From assembly GCF_003347635.1 (NCBI RefSeq), contig NZ_QDFY01000010.1, positions 62,001 to 126,000 on the forward strand: a stretch of DNA of 64,000 bases, read 5' to 3'. Each line of letters opens with the position of its first letter. Positions within the stretch are counted from its first letter, which is position 1. Shown here piece after piece: positions 42,137 through 51,867 of this stretch. The translations under genes were made by a program, and so were the position numbers. Source of the stretch: Sphingosinicella terrae. Lineage in GTDB: Bacteria; Pseudomonadota; Alphaproteobacteria; Sphingomonadales; Sphingomonadaceae. A model generated the notes under the pieces. It saw nothing but the letters and a program-made list of their open reading frames with translations. It did not search any database and had not been told where the DNA came from.

Positions 42137-42568
42137 TCAGCCCTCGCGCGACGCCGCCGCCGGCGGACCGTCGAGCGGCCGGCATTCCGGCAGGCCGAGC
42201 TGGCGCATCTCGGTGCACTGCCGGACCTGGGTGTCGCCATTGGGGGCGATGAACACGGCCCACCGGCGCTCGTCGTTGCACAGCGCCACCCACAGCGCCA
42301 TCTGGCGGTAATCCTCCTGGTAGCCGGCCGCCTCGACCCGCTGGCAGCGGCGGCCATTGTCGCGGATCGCCCGCATCAGCCCGAGCCGCTGCATGTCGGG
42401 AGTCAGCGCGGTCAGCTGGTCGTGATGGGGATTGGTGATCTTGATCGGGGGCCGCGGCTCGGCCGCCGGCGGCGAATCGCAGCCGGCGGCGGCCAGGACC
42501 GCCATTCCGATGAGCCCCTGCCTCGCCGCCCGCCTCATGTCCTCGGCCCTCGCCGCATTCTTCACCAT
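42137..42568 (-). CDS. Hypothetical lipoprotein
   Basis: A 143-aa protein with a lipoprotein-like signal (VLAAAGC). From ATG 42568 the cysteine is residue 30; from the alternative ATG 42538 it is residue 20, which is a more typical signal length. The mature part has [21 protein letters not shown] and [24 protein letters not shown] with paired cysteines, resembling small sphingomonad envelope proteins of unknown role. Confidence 0.58.
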   Translation of the reverse strand: MVKNAARAEDMRRAARQGLIGMAVLAAAGCDSPPAAEPRPPIKITNPHHDQLTALTPDMQRLGLMRAIRDNGRRCQRVEAAGYQEDYRQMALWVALCNDERRWAVFIAPNGDTQVRQCTEMRQLGLPECRPLDGPPAAASREG

Positions 42569-42608
42569 GCTCTCCGTTGAATGGGGCGTGCGCCCCGGCC
42601 TTCCCGGC

Positions 42609-44285
42609 TCATGCGGCCTCGGCCGCCAGCTTGTGATAGCGCTCCCTCAGCTCGACCTTGTCGATCTTGCCGGTGCCGAGCTTGGGCAGCGGCTCGCCGT
42701 CCATCCAGACATAAGCCGGCAGCTTGAACTGGGCGATATGCTCCGAGAGGAAGGCGAGCAGTCCGTCCGGATCGACCCCGCCGGTCTCGCTGTAGACGAC
42801 CGCTCCGGGCACCTCGCCGAGCCTTTCGTCCGGAACCCCGAACACCGCCGCTTCGGATACCGCCGGATGCGCGTAGATCGCCGCCTCCACCTCCTGGGCG
42901 CTGATATTCTCGCCGCCGCGGATGATGATGTCCTTCTTGCGGTCGACGATGAAGAGGTAGCCGTCCTCGTCGAGATAGCCGATGTCGCCGGTGCGCACAT
43001 AGCCGTCCTCGGTCAAAGCGGCGCGCGTCGCCGTTTCGTCGCGCCAGTATCCGCGGATGTTCGCGGCGGATCGGATCGCGATCTCGCCCCGCTCCCCGGC
43101 CGGCAGATGGAGGTCGCCGTCGCCGAGGATCGCGATCTCCACCAGCGGCTGCTGCGCCCGGCCGGTCGAGGCCGGCTTTTCATGATAGTTCGACCAGAAA
43201 TTGCTGCACCCGACCGCATTGGTCTCGGTCAGGCCGTAGCCCAGAGCGGGCTGCGCCGCCGTGAAGCTCTCCTCCAGCCGGGTCACGTGCGAGACCGGCC
43301 GGGGCGCGCCCCCGGCGGCGATGTCGGTGAGGCTGGACAGGTCGTATTTCTCCCGGTCCGGATGCTGCATCAGCTCCAGGCTCATCGTCGGGACGCCGAC
43401 GAAATAGGTGATCTTCTCGCGCTCGATCAGGCGCAGCGCCTCGCCCGCATCCCATCGCGGCATCAGCACCATGGTCCGGCCGATGACGAAGCTGTTGAGC
43501 AGCACCGGCACCTCGCCGGTGACGTGGAACAGCGGGACGTTGACCAGCGTCCTCGGCGGCGACACCGGCGGCTGGCCTTCGCTTTCCTTGATGCCGAGCA
43601 GGGTCATCAGGCCGATCGCATAGGCGTAGACGCCGGTGGTGACGGCGCGGTGGGTGGAGACCGCGCCCTTGGCCAGCCCGGTCGAGCCCGAGGTGAACAG
43701 GATGGTGGCGTCGTCCTCGGGCGCGATCTCCGGCAGGTCCGCCTCGGCCTCGCCGACCAAAGGTGCGATCGCCTCGCCGACCGGCCGGTCGATGTCGAGC
43801 GTCACCACCGGCATGCCGAGTCCGGTCGCCTCGATCCGCTTCGCGCGCGGCGCGTCGGCGACGACCAGCTTCGGCTCGGTCAGGGCGAGGGCGTGGCGCA
43901 TCTCGTCGGCCTGCCACCAGCCGTTGATCAAGGTCGCGATCCCGCCGGCCTTGAGGACGGCCATCCAGCAGACGATCCAGGCCGGACAATTGCGCATCGC
44001 GATGGCGATCCGGTCGCCCTTGGCGATTCCGGACCCGGCGAGCGCCCGCGCCAGGCGGGTGGCATGCTGGTTGAGCTCGGCGAAGGTCAGCCGTTCGTCG
44101 CCGGCGACGACGCCCTCGGCGGCGCCGTTGAGCGCGCAGAAGATATCGAACAGGGCCGGCAGGGCGGGCGGGAAATTGGCGACGATCGCGCGGCCGTCGG
44201 GATCGCGCCCGATCTGGACTCGGCCGCCCTCGCCGATCACCTTGGCCAGGACCGCGTCATACTTGCGGTCGAGCATGCTCGGCAT
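42609..44285 (-). CDS. Acyl-CoA synthetase (AMP-forming)
   Basis: A 558-aa ANL-superfamily enzyme activating a carboxylic acid, probably a fatty or aromatic acid, as acyl-AMP then acyl-CoA. ATP-binding P-loop [16 protein letters not shown], the GYGLTETNA motif, the hinge ([18 protein letters not shown]) with [20 protein letters not shown], and the C-terminal catalytic lysine in GTGKIDK are all present. It is divergent from lgt and appears monocistronic. Exact substrate cannot be read from sequence. Confidence 0.9.
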   Translation of the reverse strand: MPSMLDRKYDAVLAKVIGEGGRVQIGRDPDGRAIVANFPPALPALFDIFCALNGAAEGVVAGDERLTFAELNQHATRLARALAGSGIAKGDRIAIAMRNCPAWIVCWMAVLKAGGIATLINGWWQADEMRHALALTEPKLVVADAPRAKRIEATGLGMPVVTLDIDRPVGEAIAPLVGEAEADLPEIAPEDDATILFTSGSTGLAKGAVSTHRAVTTGVYAYAIGLMTLLGIKESEGQPPVSPPRTLVNVPLFHVTGEVPVLLNSFVIGRTMVLMPRWDAGEALRLIEREKITYFVGVPTMSLELMQHPDREKYDLSSLTDIAAGGAPRPVSHVTRLEESFTAAQPALGYGLTETNAVGCSNFWSNYHEKPASTGRAQQPLVEIAILGDGDLHLPAGERGEIAIRSAANIRGYWRDETATRAALTEDGYVRTGDIGYLDEDGYLFIVDRKKDIIIRGGENISAQEVEAAIYAHPAVSEAAVFGVPDERLGEVPGAVVYSETGGVDPDGLLAFLSEHIAQFKLPAYVWMDGEPLPKLGTGKIDKVELRERYHKLAAEAA

Positions 44286-44357
44286 TTCCGCGCCTCTCCT
44301 TCGCTTTGCCTTTCTTTCTCCCCCCTCTATGAAGGCGCGAGCCTTGAGGGGGAAGCC

Positions 44358-45227
44358 TTGATCGACGTCCTACTGACAACGCTGACAATAAGTACGGGCG
44401 CGATCCGGTTCGAAGAGCTCGGTCTCAGCCCGATCGCGCTCGACCTCGGCTTCTTCCAGCTGCGCTGGTACAGCCTCGCCTACCTGGCGGGCATCGTCCT
44501 CGGCTGGTGGTACCTGATGAAGCTGCTCGGCCAGCCCGGGGCGCCCATGGCCCGGCGTCACGCCGACGACATGGTCTTCTACGCCACGCTCGGGATCATC
44601 CTCGGCGGCCGCCTCGGCTACGTGCTCTTCTACCGGCCGCTTTACTATCTCCAGAACCCGATCGAGATCCCGCAGCTGTGGGACGGCGGCATGTCCTTCC
44701 ACGGCGGCGTCATCGGCGTCACGCTCGGCATCCTGTGGATGGCCCGCCAGCACAAGCTCGACTGGCTGCGGATCCACGACTACGTCGCCTGCTGCGTCCC
44801 GTTCGGGCTGTTTCTTGGCCGCGTCGCCAATTTCGTGAACGGCGAATTGTGGGGGCGCACCACCGACGTGCCCTGGGCGATCGTCTTTCCCGATGGCGGC
44901 CCCTTTCCCCGTCATCCCAGCCAGCTCTACGAGGCGTTGCTCGAGGGCATCGTCCTCTTCCTCATCCTCTGGTACATGTTCTGGCGGACGCGGGCGCGCT
45001 ACCAGCCCGGCCGGCTCGTCGGCGCGTTCCTGCTCGTCTACGGCCTCAGCCGCTTCTTCGTCGAATTCTTCCGCGAAGCCGATGCCCAGCTGATGGAGTT
45101 CGCCCGGATGACCCACCTCCACATGGGCCAGTGGCTGTCCCTGCCGATGATCCTCGGCGGCCTTTATCTTGTGCTGACCGCCGGGCGGCGCGCGGCCAAT
45201 GTCCGGCCGGTGCCCGAAAATGCCTGA
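44358..45227 (+). CDS. lgt: Prolipoprotein diacylglyceryl transferase
   Basis: A 289-aa inner-membrane enzyme that transfers diacylglyceryl from phosphatidylglycerol to lipobox cysteines. Seven spans are predicted. The catalytic signature [16 protein letters not shown] is at residues 152-167, followed by [15 protein letters not shown] 44358, after GGGGGAAGCC, gives the usual length; the frame stays open far upstream without family similarity. It heads a four-gene operon with midA, a GNAT gene and pgeF. Lipoproteins such as Pal in this window would be its substrates. Confidence 0.94.
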   Translation: MIDVLLTTLTISTGAIRFEELGLSPIALDLGFFQLRWYSLAYLAGIVLGWWYLMKLLGQPGAPMARRHADDMVFYATLGIILGGRLGYVLFYRPLYYLQNPIEIPQLWDGGMSFHGGVIGVTLGILWMARQHKLDWLRIHDYVACCVPFGLFLGRVANFVNGELWGRTTDVPWAIVFPDGGPFPRHPSQLYEALLEGIVLFLILWYMFWRTRARYQPGRLVGAFLLVYGLSRFFVEFFREADAQLMEFARMTHLHMGQWLSLPMILGGLYLVLTAGRRAANVRPVPENA

Positions 45228-46227
45228 GTCGGCTCGCCCGGCCGCGGCTGGGGGGGACGTCGCCGAACGCCTCGCCGGCCGGATCGCGCGCGAGGGCCCG
45301 ATCAGCGTCGCCGACTATATGGCGGAGGCGAACGCGCATTATTACGCGACCCGCGATCCGTTCGGGCGCGCGGGCGATTTCGTCACCGCGCCGGAGATCA
45401 GCCAGATGTTCGGAGAGCTGATCGGCATCTGGCTTGCCGACCTCTGGATCCGCGCCGGCCGGCCTTCGGGCCTGCGCTATGTCGAGCTCGGCCCGGGGCG
45501 GGGTACCCTCGCGCAGGATGCGCTGAGGGCGATGCGCGGCGCCGGGCTCGAGCCGCCGCTCGAGCTGGTCGAGACCAGCCCCGTGCTGCGCCGGGCCCAG
45601 TCGGAGCGGCTGCCGCCCGCCCGCTGGCACGACGATCTTTCCACCGTCCCCGACCGGGGGCCGCTCCTGATCGTCGCCAACGAATTCTTCGATGCGCTGC
45701 CGGTGCATCAATATGGCGACGGTCGCGAGCTCCGGGTCCATCTCGAAGGCGGGCGGTTCGTCCGCGAGAACGGCTCCCCGGTCACCGAGGCCTCGCCCGC
45801 GTCGGTCGCGATCGTGCGGGATCTTTCGCGCCGCCTCGTCGCCCAAAGCGGGGCCGCCCTCATCGTCGATTACGGTCACGACCGGACCGGGGTCGGCGAT
45901 ACGCTGCAGGCGGTCGCCGGCCATGCCTTTGCCGATCCATGGGAGGCGCCGGGGAGCCGCGATCTCACCGCTCATGTCGATTTCGCCGCGCTGGCGGCGG
46001 CCGCGCGATCGGAAGGTGTCCGGATCTGCGGTCCGACGACGCAGGGCGATTGGCTGGAGGCGATGGGGATCCAGATCCGCGCCGCTTCGCTCGCCAAGGC
46101 CGCGCCGGAGCGGACCGCGGAGATCGCCGCCGCGCGCCACCGTCTGATCGCGCCGTCGCAAATGGGCCGGCTGTTCAAGGCGATGGCGCTGGTCGCGCCG
46201 TCCTGGCCGGAACCGGTGGGGTTCTGA
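45220..46227 (+). CDS. MidA/NDUFAF7-type SAM-dependent protein arginine methyltransferase
   Basis: A 335-aa class I methyltransferase of the NDUFAF7/MidA family, which dimethylates an arginine of the 49-kDa complex I subunit during assembly in mitochondria. Motifs include [18 protein letters not shown], the SAM-binding [14 protein letters not shown], and [16 protein letters not shown] 45220 overlaps lgt by 8 bp and its stop overlaps the GNAT start (TGATG), so it is translated in a coupled run. Alphaproteobacterial homologs are presumed to act on NuoD. Confidence 0.86.
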   Translation: MPESARPAAAGGDVAERLAGRIAREGPISVADYMAEANAHYYATRDPFGRAGDFVTAPEISQMFGELIGIWLADLWIRAGRPSGLRYVELGPGRGTLAQDALRAMRGAGLEPPLELVETSPVLRRAQSERLPPARWHDDLSTVPDRGPLLIVANEFFDALPVHQYGDGRELRVHLEGGRFVRENGSPVTEASPASVAIVRDLSRRLVAQSGAALIVDYGHDRTGVGDTLQAVAGHAFADPWEAPGSRDLTAHVDFAALAAAARSEGVRICGPTTQGDWLEAMGIQIRAASLAKAAPERTAEIAAARHRLIAPSQMGRLFKAMALVAPSWPEPVGF

Positions 46228-46745
46228 TGGCGGCGATCAGCTGGCGGATGGCGGGCCCCGACGATGCTCCGATCCTGGCGGATCTCGGCCGCGATACCTT
46301 CATCGAGACGTTCGGCCACCTCTACACGCCGGAGAATCTCGCCGCCTTTCTCGCCAATCATTCCGAGGAGAAATGGCGCCGGGAGCTGGCCGATCCGGGC
46401 TTCGCCGTCCGTCTCGGCGAATCGGAGGGCAGGCCGGCGGCCTATGCCAAGCTCGCGCCGCCGTCGCTCCCGGTCGAGGCCGGTCCCGCCAGCATCGAGC
46501 TTCGCCAATTCTACGTGCTGCGGCCCTGGCACGGCGCCGGGGTCGCCGCGGAACTAATGGATTGGGTGCTCGACGAGGCCCGCACCCGCGGCGCCGGCGA
46601 CGTCTATCTGTCCGTCTTCATCGACAACCAGCGTGCGCGGCGCTTCTACGAACGCTACGGCTTCGACTATGTCGGCACCTATGCCTTCATGGTCGGCACC
46701 CATGCGGACGAGGATCTGATCATGCGAAAGAGGCTGGCCTCGTGA
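46227..46745 (+). CDS. GNAT-family N-acetyltransferase
   Basis: A 172-aa acetyltransferase. Typical GNAT elements are WRMAGPDDAPILADLGRDTF at the N-terminus, the FYVLRPWHGAGVAAELMDWV motif A that binds acetyl-CoA, and VFIDNQRARRFYERYGFDYVG (motif B). The acceptor is unknown. It overlaps the midA stop by one base and ends in GTGA overlapping pgeF, so it is a full member of the lgt operon. Confidence 0.87.
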   Translation: MAAISWRMAGPDDAPILADLGRDTFIETFGHLYTPENLAAFLANHSEEKWRRELADPGFAVRLGESEGRPAAYAKLAPPSLPVEAGPASIELRQFYVLRPWHGAGVAAELMDWVLDEARTRGAGDVYLSVFIDNQRARRFYERYGFDYVGTYAFMVGTHADEDLIMRKRLAS

Positions 46746-47503
46746 CGGTCGAAGTCATCACGTCCGGATTGCTGGCGGTGCCGCACGGCTTCCTCGGCCG
46801 GCGCGGCGGTGTCTCCCGGGGCATCTGCTCGGGCTTGAATGTCGGCCTCGGCTCCGACGACGACCGCACCGCGATCGTCGAGAACCGCCGCCGCGCGGTC
46901 GCAGCGGTGGCGCCGGGCGCGCAGCTGGTCACCGTCCATCAGGTCCATTCCGCGCAGACCGAGGTCGCCGTCGGGCCCTGGCCGGACGACGCGCGGCCCC
47001 GCGCCGACGCGGTCGTCACCGATCGGCCGGGCCTCGTCCTCGGCATTCTCACCGCGGATTGCGCGCCCGTCCTGCTGGCCGATGCGCAGGCGGGGGTGGT
47101 CGGCGCCGCCCATGCCGGATGGAAGGGGGCGTTCGGCGGAGTCGTCGAATCGGTGCTGGCGGCGATGGAGGGGCTCGGCGCCGATCGCGGCCGCATCGCC
47201 GCGGCGATCGGCCCGTGCATCGCGCGCCGGAGCTACGAGGTCGACGATGGCTTCGCGCGGCGCTTCGCCGAGGCCGATCCGGACAATGACCGCTTCTTCT
47301 CGTCGGGACGCGAAGGGCATCACCAGTTCGACCTGGAAGGCTATGTCGCCGCCCGGCTCGGCGCGGCCGGGCTGCGGCGGGTCGAGGCTCTCGGCCTGGA
47401 CACCTATGGCGACGCCGACCGATTCTTCAGCTTCAGGCGCGCCACCCATCGCAGCGAGGCCGATTACGGCCGCCAGATCTCGCTCGTCTCGCTCCCCGCC
47501 TGA
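46742..47503 (+). CDS. pgeF: Peptidoglycan editing factor / multicopper laccase-domain protein
   Basis: A 253-aa YfiH/DUF152 family protein. The metal or active-site residues lie in VHQVHSAQTEV, ILTADCAPVLLAD and AAHAGWKGAFGG, the conserved His-Cys-His set. PgeF removes wrongly placed L-Ser from UDP-MurNAc in E. coli, while relatives act on purine nucleosides. GTG 46742 overlaps the preceding stop. It is the last gene of the lgt operon and is followed by a short hairpin (47520-47536). Confidence 0.9.
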   Translation: MTVEVITSGLLAVPHGFLGRRGGVSRGICSGLNVGLGSDDDRTAIVENRRRAVAAVAPGAQLVTVHQVHSAQTEVAVGPWPDDARPRADAVVTDRPGLVLGILTADCAPVLLADAQAGVVGAAHAGWKGAFGGVVESVLAAMEGLGADRGRIAAAIGPCIARRSYEVDDGFARRFAEADPDNDRFFSSGREGHHQFDLEGYVAARLGAAGLRRVEALGLDTYGDADRFFSFRRATHRSEADYGRQISLVSLPA

Positions 47504-47519
47504 GGCCGGAGATCCGCCG

Positions 47520-47536
47520 CCGGCGGCTTTCGCCGG
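47520..47536 (+). terminator. Short hairpin after pgeF
   Basis: CCGGCG and CGCCGG form a 6-bp stem around a GCTTT loop 17 bases after the pgeF stop. It is modest but well placed to end the lgt-midA-GNAT-pgeF message before the separate cystathionine gamma-synthase gene. Confidence 0.35.
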
Positions 47537-47644
47537 GGCTAGATAGCCGCGCCCTGCTTCGGCTAGGGCACCGCCATCAAAACCTCGAGAGGCCCCGATG
47601 CCGGCGCGCTTGCGAGCCGATGCGCGCGGCGAGGGCCGGAGACC

Positions 47645-48949
47645 ATGATGGTAGACGAAGCCAAGCTGACCGGCGCGACCCCTCGCCGCCGTCCGAAGCC
47701 CGACGTCCTCGAGATCGGCGGCCGCCGGCTCAAGCCGTCCACCCTGATGATGGGCCACGGCTATGATCCGGCGCTCTCCGAAGGCGCGTTGAAGCCGCCC
47801 ATCTTCCTCACCTCGACCTTCGTCTTCGAGAGTGCCGAAGCCGGCAAGCGCCACTTCGAAGGCGTCACCGGCAAGCGGCCGGGCGGCTCCGAGGGTCTCG
47901 TCTATTCGCGCTTCAACGGTCCGAATCAGGAGATCCTCGAGGACCGGCTCAGCGTCTGGGAGGATGCCGAGGATTCGCTGAGCTTCTCGTCGGGCATGTC
48001 CGCCATCGCCACCCTCCTGCTGACCTTCGTCCAGCCGGGCGACGTCGTCGTCCATTCGGGTCCGCTCTATGCGGCGACGGAGACCTTGATCGGCCGCATC
48101 CTCGGCCGCTTCGACATCAAGTGGCTCGATTTCGCCGCCGGCGCGACCGAGCAGGAGATCGCCGACGTGCTCGATCGGGCGAAGGCGATGGGGCGGGTGC
48201 CGCTCATCTATCTCGAAAGCCCGGCCAACCCGACCAACCAGCTGGTCGACGTCGAGGCGGTGCGCAAGGTGCGCGACGCGGCCTTTCCGGACAATCCGCC
48301 GCCCATCGCCATCGACAATACCTTCCTCGGCCCGCTCTGGCACCACCCGCTTCGCCACGGCGCCGACCTTTCCGTCTACTCGCTCACCAAATATGCGGGC
48401 GGGCACAGCGATCTCGTCGCCGGCGGCGTGGTCGGATCGGAGGCGCTGATCACCCCGATCCGGATGATGCGCAACACGATCGGCACGATCACCGATCCCA
48501 ACACCGCCTGGATGCTGCTGCGCAGCCTCGAGACGCTGGAGCTGCGCATGACGCGCGCCGGCGAGAATGCGGCGAAGGTCTGCGCCTTCCTGCGCGACCA
48601 TGCCAAGGTCGACAGCGTCGGCTATCTCGGCTTCCTCACCGAGGGACGGCAGGCCGACATCTATCGCCGACACTGCACCGGCGCCGGATCGACCTTCTCG
48701 CTCTATCTCAAGGGCGGGGAGAAGGAGGCCTTCGCCTTCCTCGACAGTCTCAGGATCGCCAAGCTCGCGGTCAGCCTCGGAGGCACCGAGACGCTTGCCA
48801 GCGCGCCGGCGGCGATGACCCACCTCTCGGTCCCCGACGCGCGCAAGCAGGCGCTCGGCATCACCGACAATCTCGTCCGCATCTCGATCGGCGTCGAGGA
48901 TGCCGACGACCTGATCGCCGATTTCGACCAGGCGCTCGGCGCCGTCTGA
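47645..48949 (+). CDS. Cystathionine gamma-synthase family PLP enzyme
   Basis: A 434-aa fold-type I PLP enzyme of the Cys/Met metabolism group. The PLP lysine is in SLTKYAGGHSDLVAGG. PLP and substrate contacts are in SFSSGMSAIATLL, GPLYAATETLIG and IYLESPANPTNQ. The exact reaction (cystathionine gamma-synthase, O-acetylhomoserine sulfhydrylase or methionine gamma-lyase) cannot be set by eye. ATG 47645 or 47648 follows GGAGACC. A 16-codon frame starting at 47598 ends at TGA 47646-47648, overlapping the start. Confidence 0.86.
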   Translation: MMVDEAKLTGATPRRRPKPDVLEIGGRRLKPSTLMMGHGYDPALSEGALKPPIFLTSTFVFESAEAGKRHFEGVTGKRPGGSEGLVYSRFNGPNQEILEDRLSVWEDAEDSLSFSSGMSAIATLLLTFVQPGDVVVHSGPLYAATETLIGRILGRFDIKWLDFAAGATEQEIADVLDRAKAMGRVPLIYLESPANPTNQLVDVEAVRKVRDAAFPDNPPPIAIDNTFLGPLWHHPLRHGADLSVYSLTKYAGGHSDLVAGGVVGSEALITPIRMMRNTIGTITDPNTAWMLLRSLETLELRMTRAGENAAKVCAFLRDHAKVDSVGYLGFLTEGRQADIYRRHCTGAGSTFSLYLKGGEKEAFAFLDSLRIAKLAVSLGGTETLASAPAAMTHLSVPDARKQALGITDNLVRISIGVEDADDLIADFDQALGAV

Positions 48950-48973
48950 GCCCTCCGCTTCCAGCCCCGCAAA

Positions 48974-48999
48974 GGTCCGCCGGCGCCTGCCGGCGGATC
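48974..48999 (+). terminator. Terminator-like hairpin after the PLP enzyme gene
   Basis: An 11-bp stem (GGTCCGCCGGC with GCCGGCGGATC, one G-T) and a GCCT loop begin 25 bases after the stop codon at 48949. It ends before the next gene at 49021. No T tract follows. Confidence 0.45.
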
Positions 49000-49020
49000 C
49001 TCGTCATCAGTGAGTTCACC

Positions 49021-49866
49021 GTGCTGCGTCTGTCCGCCCTGATCGTGCTTCTGTTCCTGCCGAGCCCGGCGCTCGCCTGGTGGGATTACGGGCACGAGAC
49101 CGTCGCCCGGATCGCCGAGGCCGAGATCCGGCCGGCGACGCGGGCGCGCATCCGCGCTCTCCTCGCCCGCTCGGCCTTGCTCGACACCCCGACCTGCGCC
49201 GCCGCGACGATGGCGGAGGCGAGCACCTGGCCCGATTGCGTGAAGGAGCTCGGCGACCGGTTCAGCTATGCCGCCTCCTGGCATTATCAGAATGTCGACG
49301 TCTGCCGTCCGTTCGACCAGGAGGCGGCCTGCCGGGACGGCCATTGCGTCTCCGCCCAGATCGAGCGCAACGCGCGGCTGCTCGCCGACGAGGCGGTGCC
49401 GGTCCGCGAGCGGGTGATGGCCCTGGCCTTTCTCATCCACCTCGTCGGCGATCTCCACCAGCCGCTCCACTCCGGCGACCGCGGCGATCTCGGCGGCAAC
49501 CGGCTGCGCGTCGCCTACGGGCTGATCGAGGGGCGCACCAACCTGCATCTCGCCTGGGACGGCTATCTCGGCGAGCGCGCGATTTCGACGCCGGCCGCCG
49601 GCGCGGCGGGGATCCTGTCGGAGCTTTCGCCTTTGCAGAAGTCGGCGATGCGGACCGGTTCGCTCGAGGATTGGGCGCGGGAAAGCTGGCGGGCCAGCCG
49701 GGATTTCGCCTACGCCTCCGTCCTCGGCGACCCCTGCGGCGAGGTCCCCGAGGAACGGCCCGTCATCGACGAGGCGATGACCCGCCGGCTGATCCCGATC
49801 GTCCGCCTCCAGGCCGCCCGCGGCGGCCTGCGCCTGGCAAGGATGCTCGACGAAGCTCTCGCCTGA
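49021..49866 (+). CDS. Secreted S1/P1 nuclease
   Basis: A 281-aa zinc-dependent nuclease. The signal peptide ends SPALA, leaving WWDYGHETVARIAE as the mature N-terminus. In S1/P1 nucleases the N-terminal Trp amine and early His ligate zinc. The second half has HLVGDLHQPLHSGDRGDLGGN, the trinuclear zinc-binding block. It would degrade single-stranded nucleic acid in the periplasm or outside the cell. The start is GTG 49021. It is convergent with pal. Confidence 0.88.
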   Translation: MLRLSALIVLLFLPSPALAWWDYGHETVARIAEAEIRPATRARIRALLARSALLDTPTCAAATMAEASTWPDCVKELGDRFSYAASWHYQNVDVCRPFDQEAACRDGHCVSAQIERNARLLADEAVPVRERVMALAFLIHLVGDLHQPLHSGDRGDLGGNRLRVAYGLIEGRTNLHLAWDGYLGERAISTPAAGAAGILSELSPLQKSAMRTGSLEDWARESWRASRDFAYASVLGDPCGEVPEERPVIDEAMTRRLIPIVRLQAARGGLRLARMLDEALA

Positions 49867-49870
49867 GCAG

Positions 49871-49904
49871 CCCTCTCCCCTTCAGGGGAAAGGCCGGGAG
49901 AGGG
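49871..49904. terminator. Bidirectional hairpin between the nuclease gene and pal
   Basis: CCCTCTCCC (49871-49879) pairs with GGGAGAGGG (49896-49904); an inner CCCC-TTCA-GGGG hairpin is nested in it. CCCTCTCCCC-type extragenic palindromes recur in many GC-rich proteobacteria, so this may also be a dispersed repeat. It would suit termination of both convergent genes. Confidence 0.45.
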
Positions 49905-49958
49905 GGAGTCGAGGCGTTTCGAACAGCCCCGACCCTCCCCTTGGAGGCATGGACCTCC

Positions 49959-50480
49959 TTATTCCGGCACCACCGTCACGGCGCGGCGATTCTGCGCCCA
50001 GGCCGATTCGTTGGAGCCTTCGACCGCGGGACGCTCCTTGCCCCAGCTGATCGTCTGCATCCGGTTCGCCGCGATGCCGCGCGACTGGAGATAGTCGCGC
50101 GCGGCGTTGGCACGGCGGTCGCCCAGGGCGAGGTTGTACTCGCGGGTGCCGCGCTCGTCGGCATGGCCCTCGATCGTCACCCGCACGTTCGGATTGCGGT
50201 TCAGCCATTGCGCCTGGGCGTCGAGGATCGCCCGCGCTTCGGCATCGATCGAATAGCTGTCGAAGCCGAACAGGACGCGGTCCGAGGGAACGCTCTGGAG
50301 GAAGTCGGCGCGCGAGCCCGGAACGGCGGTGCCGCCGATCGTGCTGTCCTGGTTGCCCAGGTCGCCGGGGGTCGAGGAGCTCGGCGGCTCGGGCGGAAGC
50401 TCCCGGGTGCGCGGGGCGCAGCCCGCCACCAGCGACAGCGACGCAGCGGCGGCCACCAGGCTGATCATGCTTTTCTTCAT
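49959..50480 (-). CDS. pal: Peptidoglycan-associated lipoprotein
   Basis: A 173-aa outer-membrane lipoprotein that holds the envelope to peptidoglycan in the Tol-Pal system. The lipobox LVAGC places the lipidated Cys at residue 21. A Pro/Ser linker follows, then an OmpA-like domain with VTIEGHADERGTREYNLALG and RRANAARDYLQSRG, including the diaminopimelate-binding Asp and Arg. ATG 50480 follows GGAGGACAGA. It is the last gene of the operon; no cpoB/ybgF gene follows it here. Confidence 0.95.
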   Translation of the reverse strand: MKKSMISLVAAAASLSLVAGCAPRTRELPPEPPSSSTPGDLGNQDSTIGGTAVPGSRADFLQSVPSDRVLFGFDSYSIDAEARAILDAQAQWLNRNPNVRVTIEGHADERGTREYNLALGDRRANAARDYLQSRGIAANRMQTISWGKERPAVEGSNESAWAQNRRAVTVVPE

Positions 50481-50514
50481 TCTGTCCTCCATCGTGGTCG
50501 ACTCGTAAATGGGT

Positions 50515-51867
50515 TCAGTCGCGAAGCGGCGACCAGGCGGGATCGGAGCCGCCGAGCGGCGTCGGCACGCGGCGCGTGGTGCCGCTGGCGACGTCGACAT
50601 ACCAGAGCTGGCCGGAGCTGGCGCCGCGGGTGAACATGACCGCCCGGCCGTTCGGCGCCCAGGTCGGGCCTTCGGCGAAGCCGCCGCGGGTGAGGATTCG
50701 CTCGCCCGATCCGCCGGGGCTCATCACCCCGATCTGGAAGCTGCCGGTGCGGGTGAAGGCGATGAGGTCGCCGCGCGGGCTCCACACCGGGGTGGCGTAG
50801 CCGCCGCCGCCGAAGCTGATCCGCCGCTGGTCCGATCCGTCGGCATTCATCACGTAGAGCTGCTGCGATCCGCTGCGGTCGCTCTCGAACACGATCCGGC
50901 TGCCGTCCGGCGAATAGGAGCCGCCGGTATCGACGCCGGGCGAGTTGGTGAGCCGCTGCGGCGAGCCGCCGCTCACCGGGATCCGGTAGATGTCGGTATT
51001 CCCGTTCACCGCCATCGAGAAGATGATGTAGCGGCTGTCCGGCGAGTAGCGCGGCGCGAAGGTCATATGGGGCTGCTGGACCAGCGGCCGGGTGCGTCCG
51101 GAATCGAGTTCGTAGACCATCACCCGGGGGCGCTCGTCCTGGTAGGTCATGAAGGTGATTGTCTGCTGGTTCGGCGCGAAACGCGGCGTCAGCACCGTCC
51201 ACTGCCCGTTGGTCAGGAAGCGGTGGTTGGCGCCGTCATAGTCCATGATCGCCAGCCGCTTGATCCGCCGCCGCGCCGGCCCGGTCTCGGACACGTAGAC
51301 GATGCGGGTATCGAAATAGCCGCCCTCGCCGGTCAGCCGCGAATAGATGGTGTCGGCGCAGCGATGCGCGGCGCGGCGCCATTCCGGCGGCTGGACGACA
51401 TAGCCCTGGCGGGTCAGCTCCGATCGCAGGGTGACGTCGTAGAGATAGCAGCCGACGGTCAGCGTCCCGTCCGGATTGGCCTGGACGAAGCCCTGGACGA
51501 GATTGTTGGCGCCGGTCGGCGAGAAGGCCCCGAAATCGGGCGCAGTGACCTGCGGGAAGGAAACGGCCGGGAGCCCCGGGGGGCCGATCGGCGTGAACAG
51601 CCCCGAATTCCTGAGGTCGGTGGCCACGATCTCCGCCACCTGGCGGCCCAGATTCTGGGTGTTGCCCGCCGCCGTGTCCGCCGGGCGCGGCGTCGGCATG
51701 TACGGAATGGCGATCGGGATGGCGGTGGTGACGCCCTCGCCGACGCGGATCGGCTCGTCCTCTTCGACCGGCCGGTCGGCCGCCTGCTGCTGCGCCGCGG
51801 CGGGGGCGACGACGAGCAGCAGGGCGACGCCGGCGAGCAGGGGCTTCAATGAGCTGAGCATCTTCAT
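50515..51867 (-). CDS. tolB: Tol-Pal system periplasmic protein TolB
   Basis: A 450-aa periplasmic protein with signal peptide (cleavage near VAPAAAQQ), an N-terminal alpha/beta domain (QNLGRQVAEIVATDLRNSGLF) and a six-bladed beta-propeller with repeated YSPDSRYIIFS, YSPDGSRIVFESDRSG and WSPRGDLIAFTR units. It relays signals between Pal and TolA. ATG 51867 (or 51861) overlaps the tolA stop by one base. Length fits the family. Confidence 0.94.
   Translation of the reverse strand: MKMLSSLKPLLAGVALLLVVAPAAAQQQAADRPVEEDEPIRVGEGVTTAIPIAIPYMPTPRPADTAAGNTQNLGRQVAEIVATDLRNSGLFTPIGPPGLPAVSFPQVTAPDFGAFSPTGANNLVQGFVQANPDGTLTVGCYLYDVTLRSELTRQGYVVQPPEWRRAAHRCADTIYSRLTGEGGYFDTRIVYVSETGPARRRIKRLAIMDYDGANHRFLTNGQWTVLTPRFAPNQQTITFMTYQDERPRVMVYELDSGRTRPLVQQPHMTFAPRYSPDSRYIIFSMAVNGNTDIYRIPVSGGSPQRLTNSPGVDTGGSYSPDGSRIVFESDRSGSQQLYVMNADGSDQRRISFGGGGYATPVWSPRGDLIAFTRTGSFQIGVMSPGGSGERILTRGGFAEGPTWAPNGRAVMFTRGASSGQLWYVDVASGTTRRVPTPLGGSDPAWSPLRD

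Noticed and set aside
42432-44357. Long plus-strand frame leading into lgt, which would make a 931-aa fusion
   Set aside because: It runs antisense to the acyl-CoA synthetase gene, has no domain features, and lgt similarity and a good ribosome binding site begin at TTG 44358.
47540-47644. Possible SAM-type riboswitch before the cystathionine gamma-synthase family gene
   Set aside because: Only one small hairpin (GCCCT...AGGGC) is visible; none of the conserved cores of SAM-II or SAM/SAH riboswitches could be matched.
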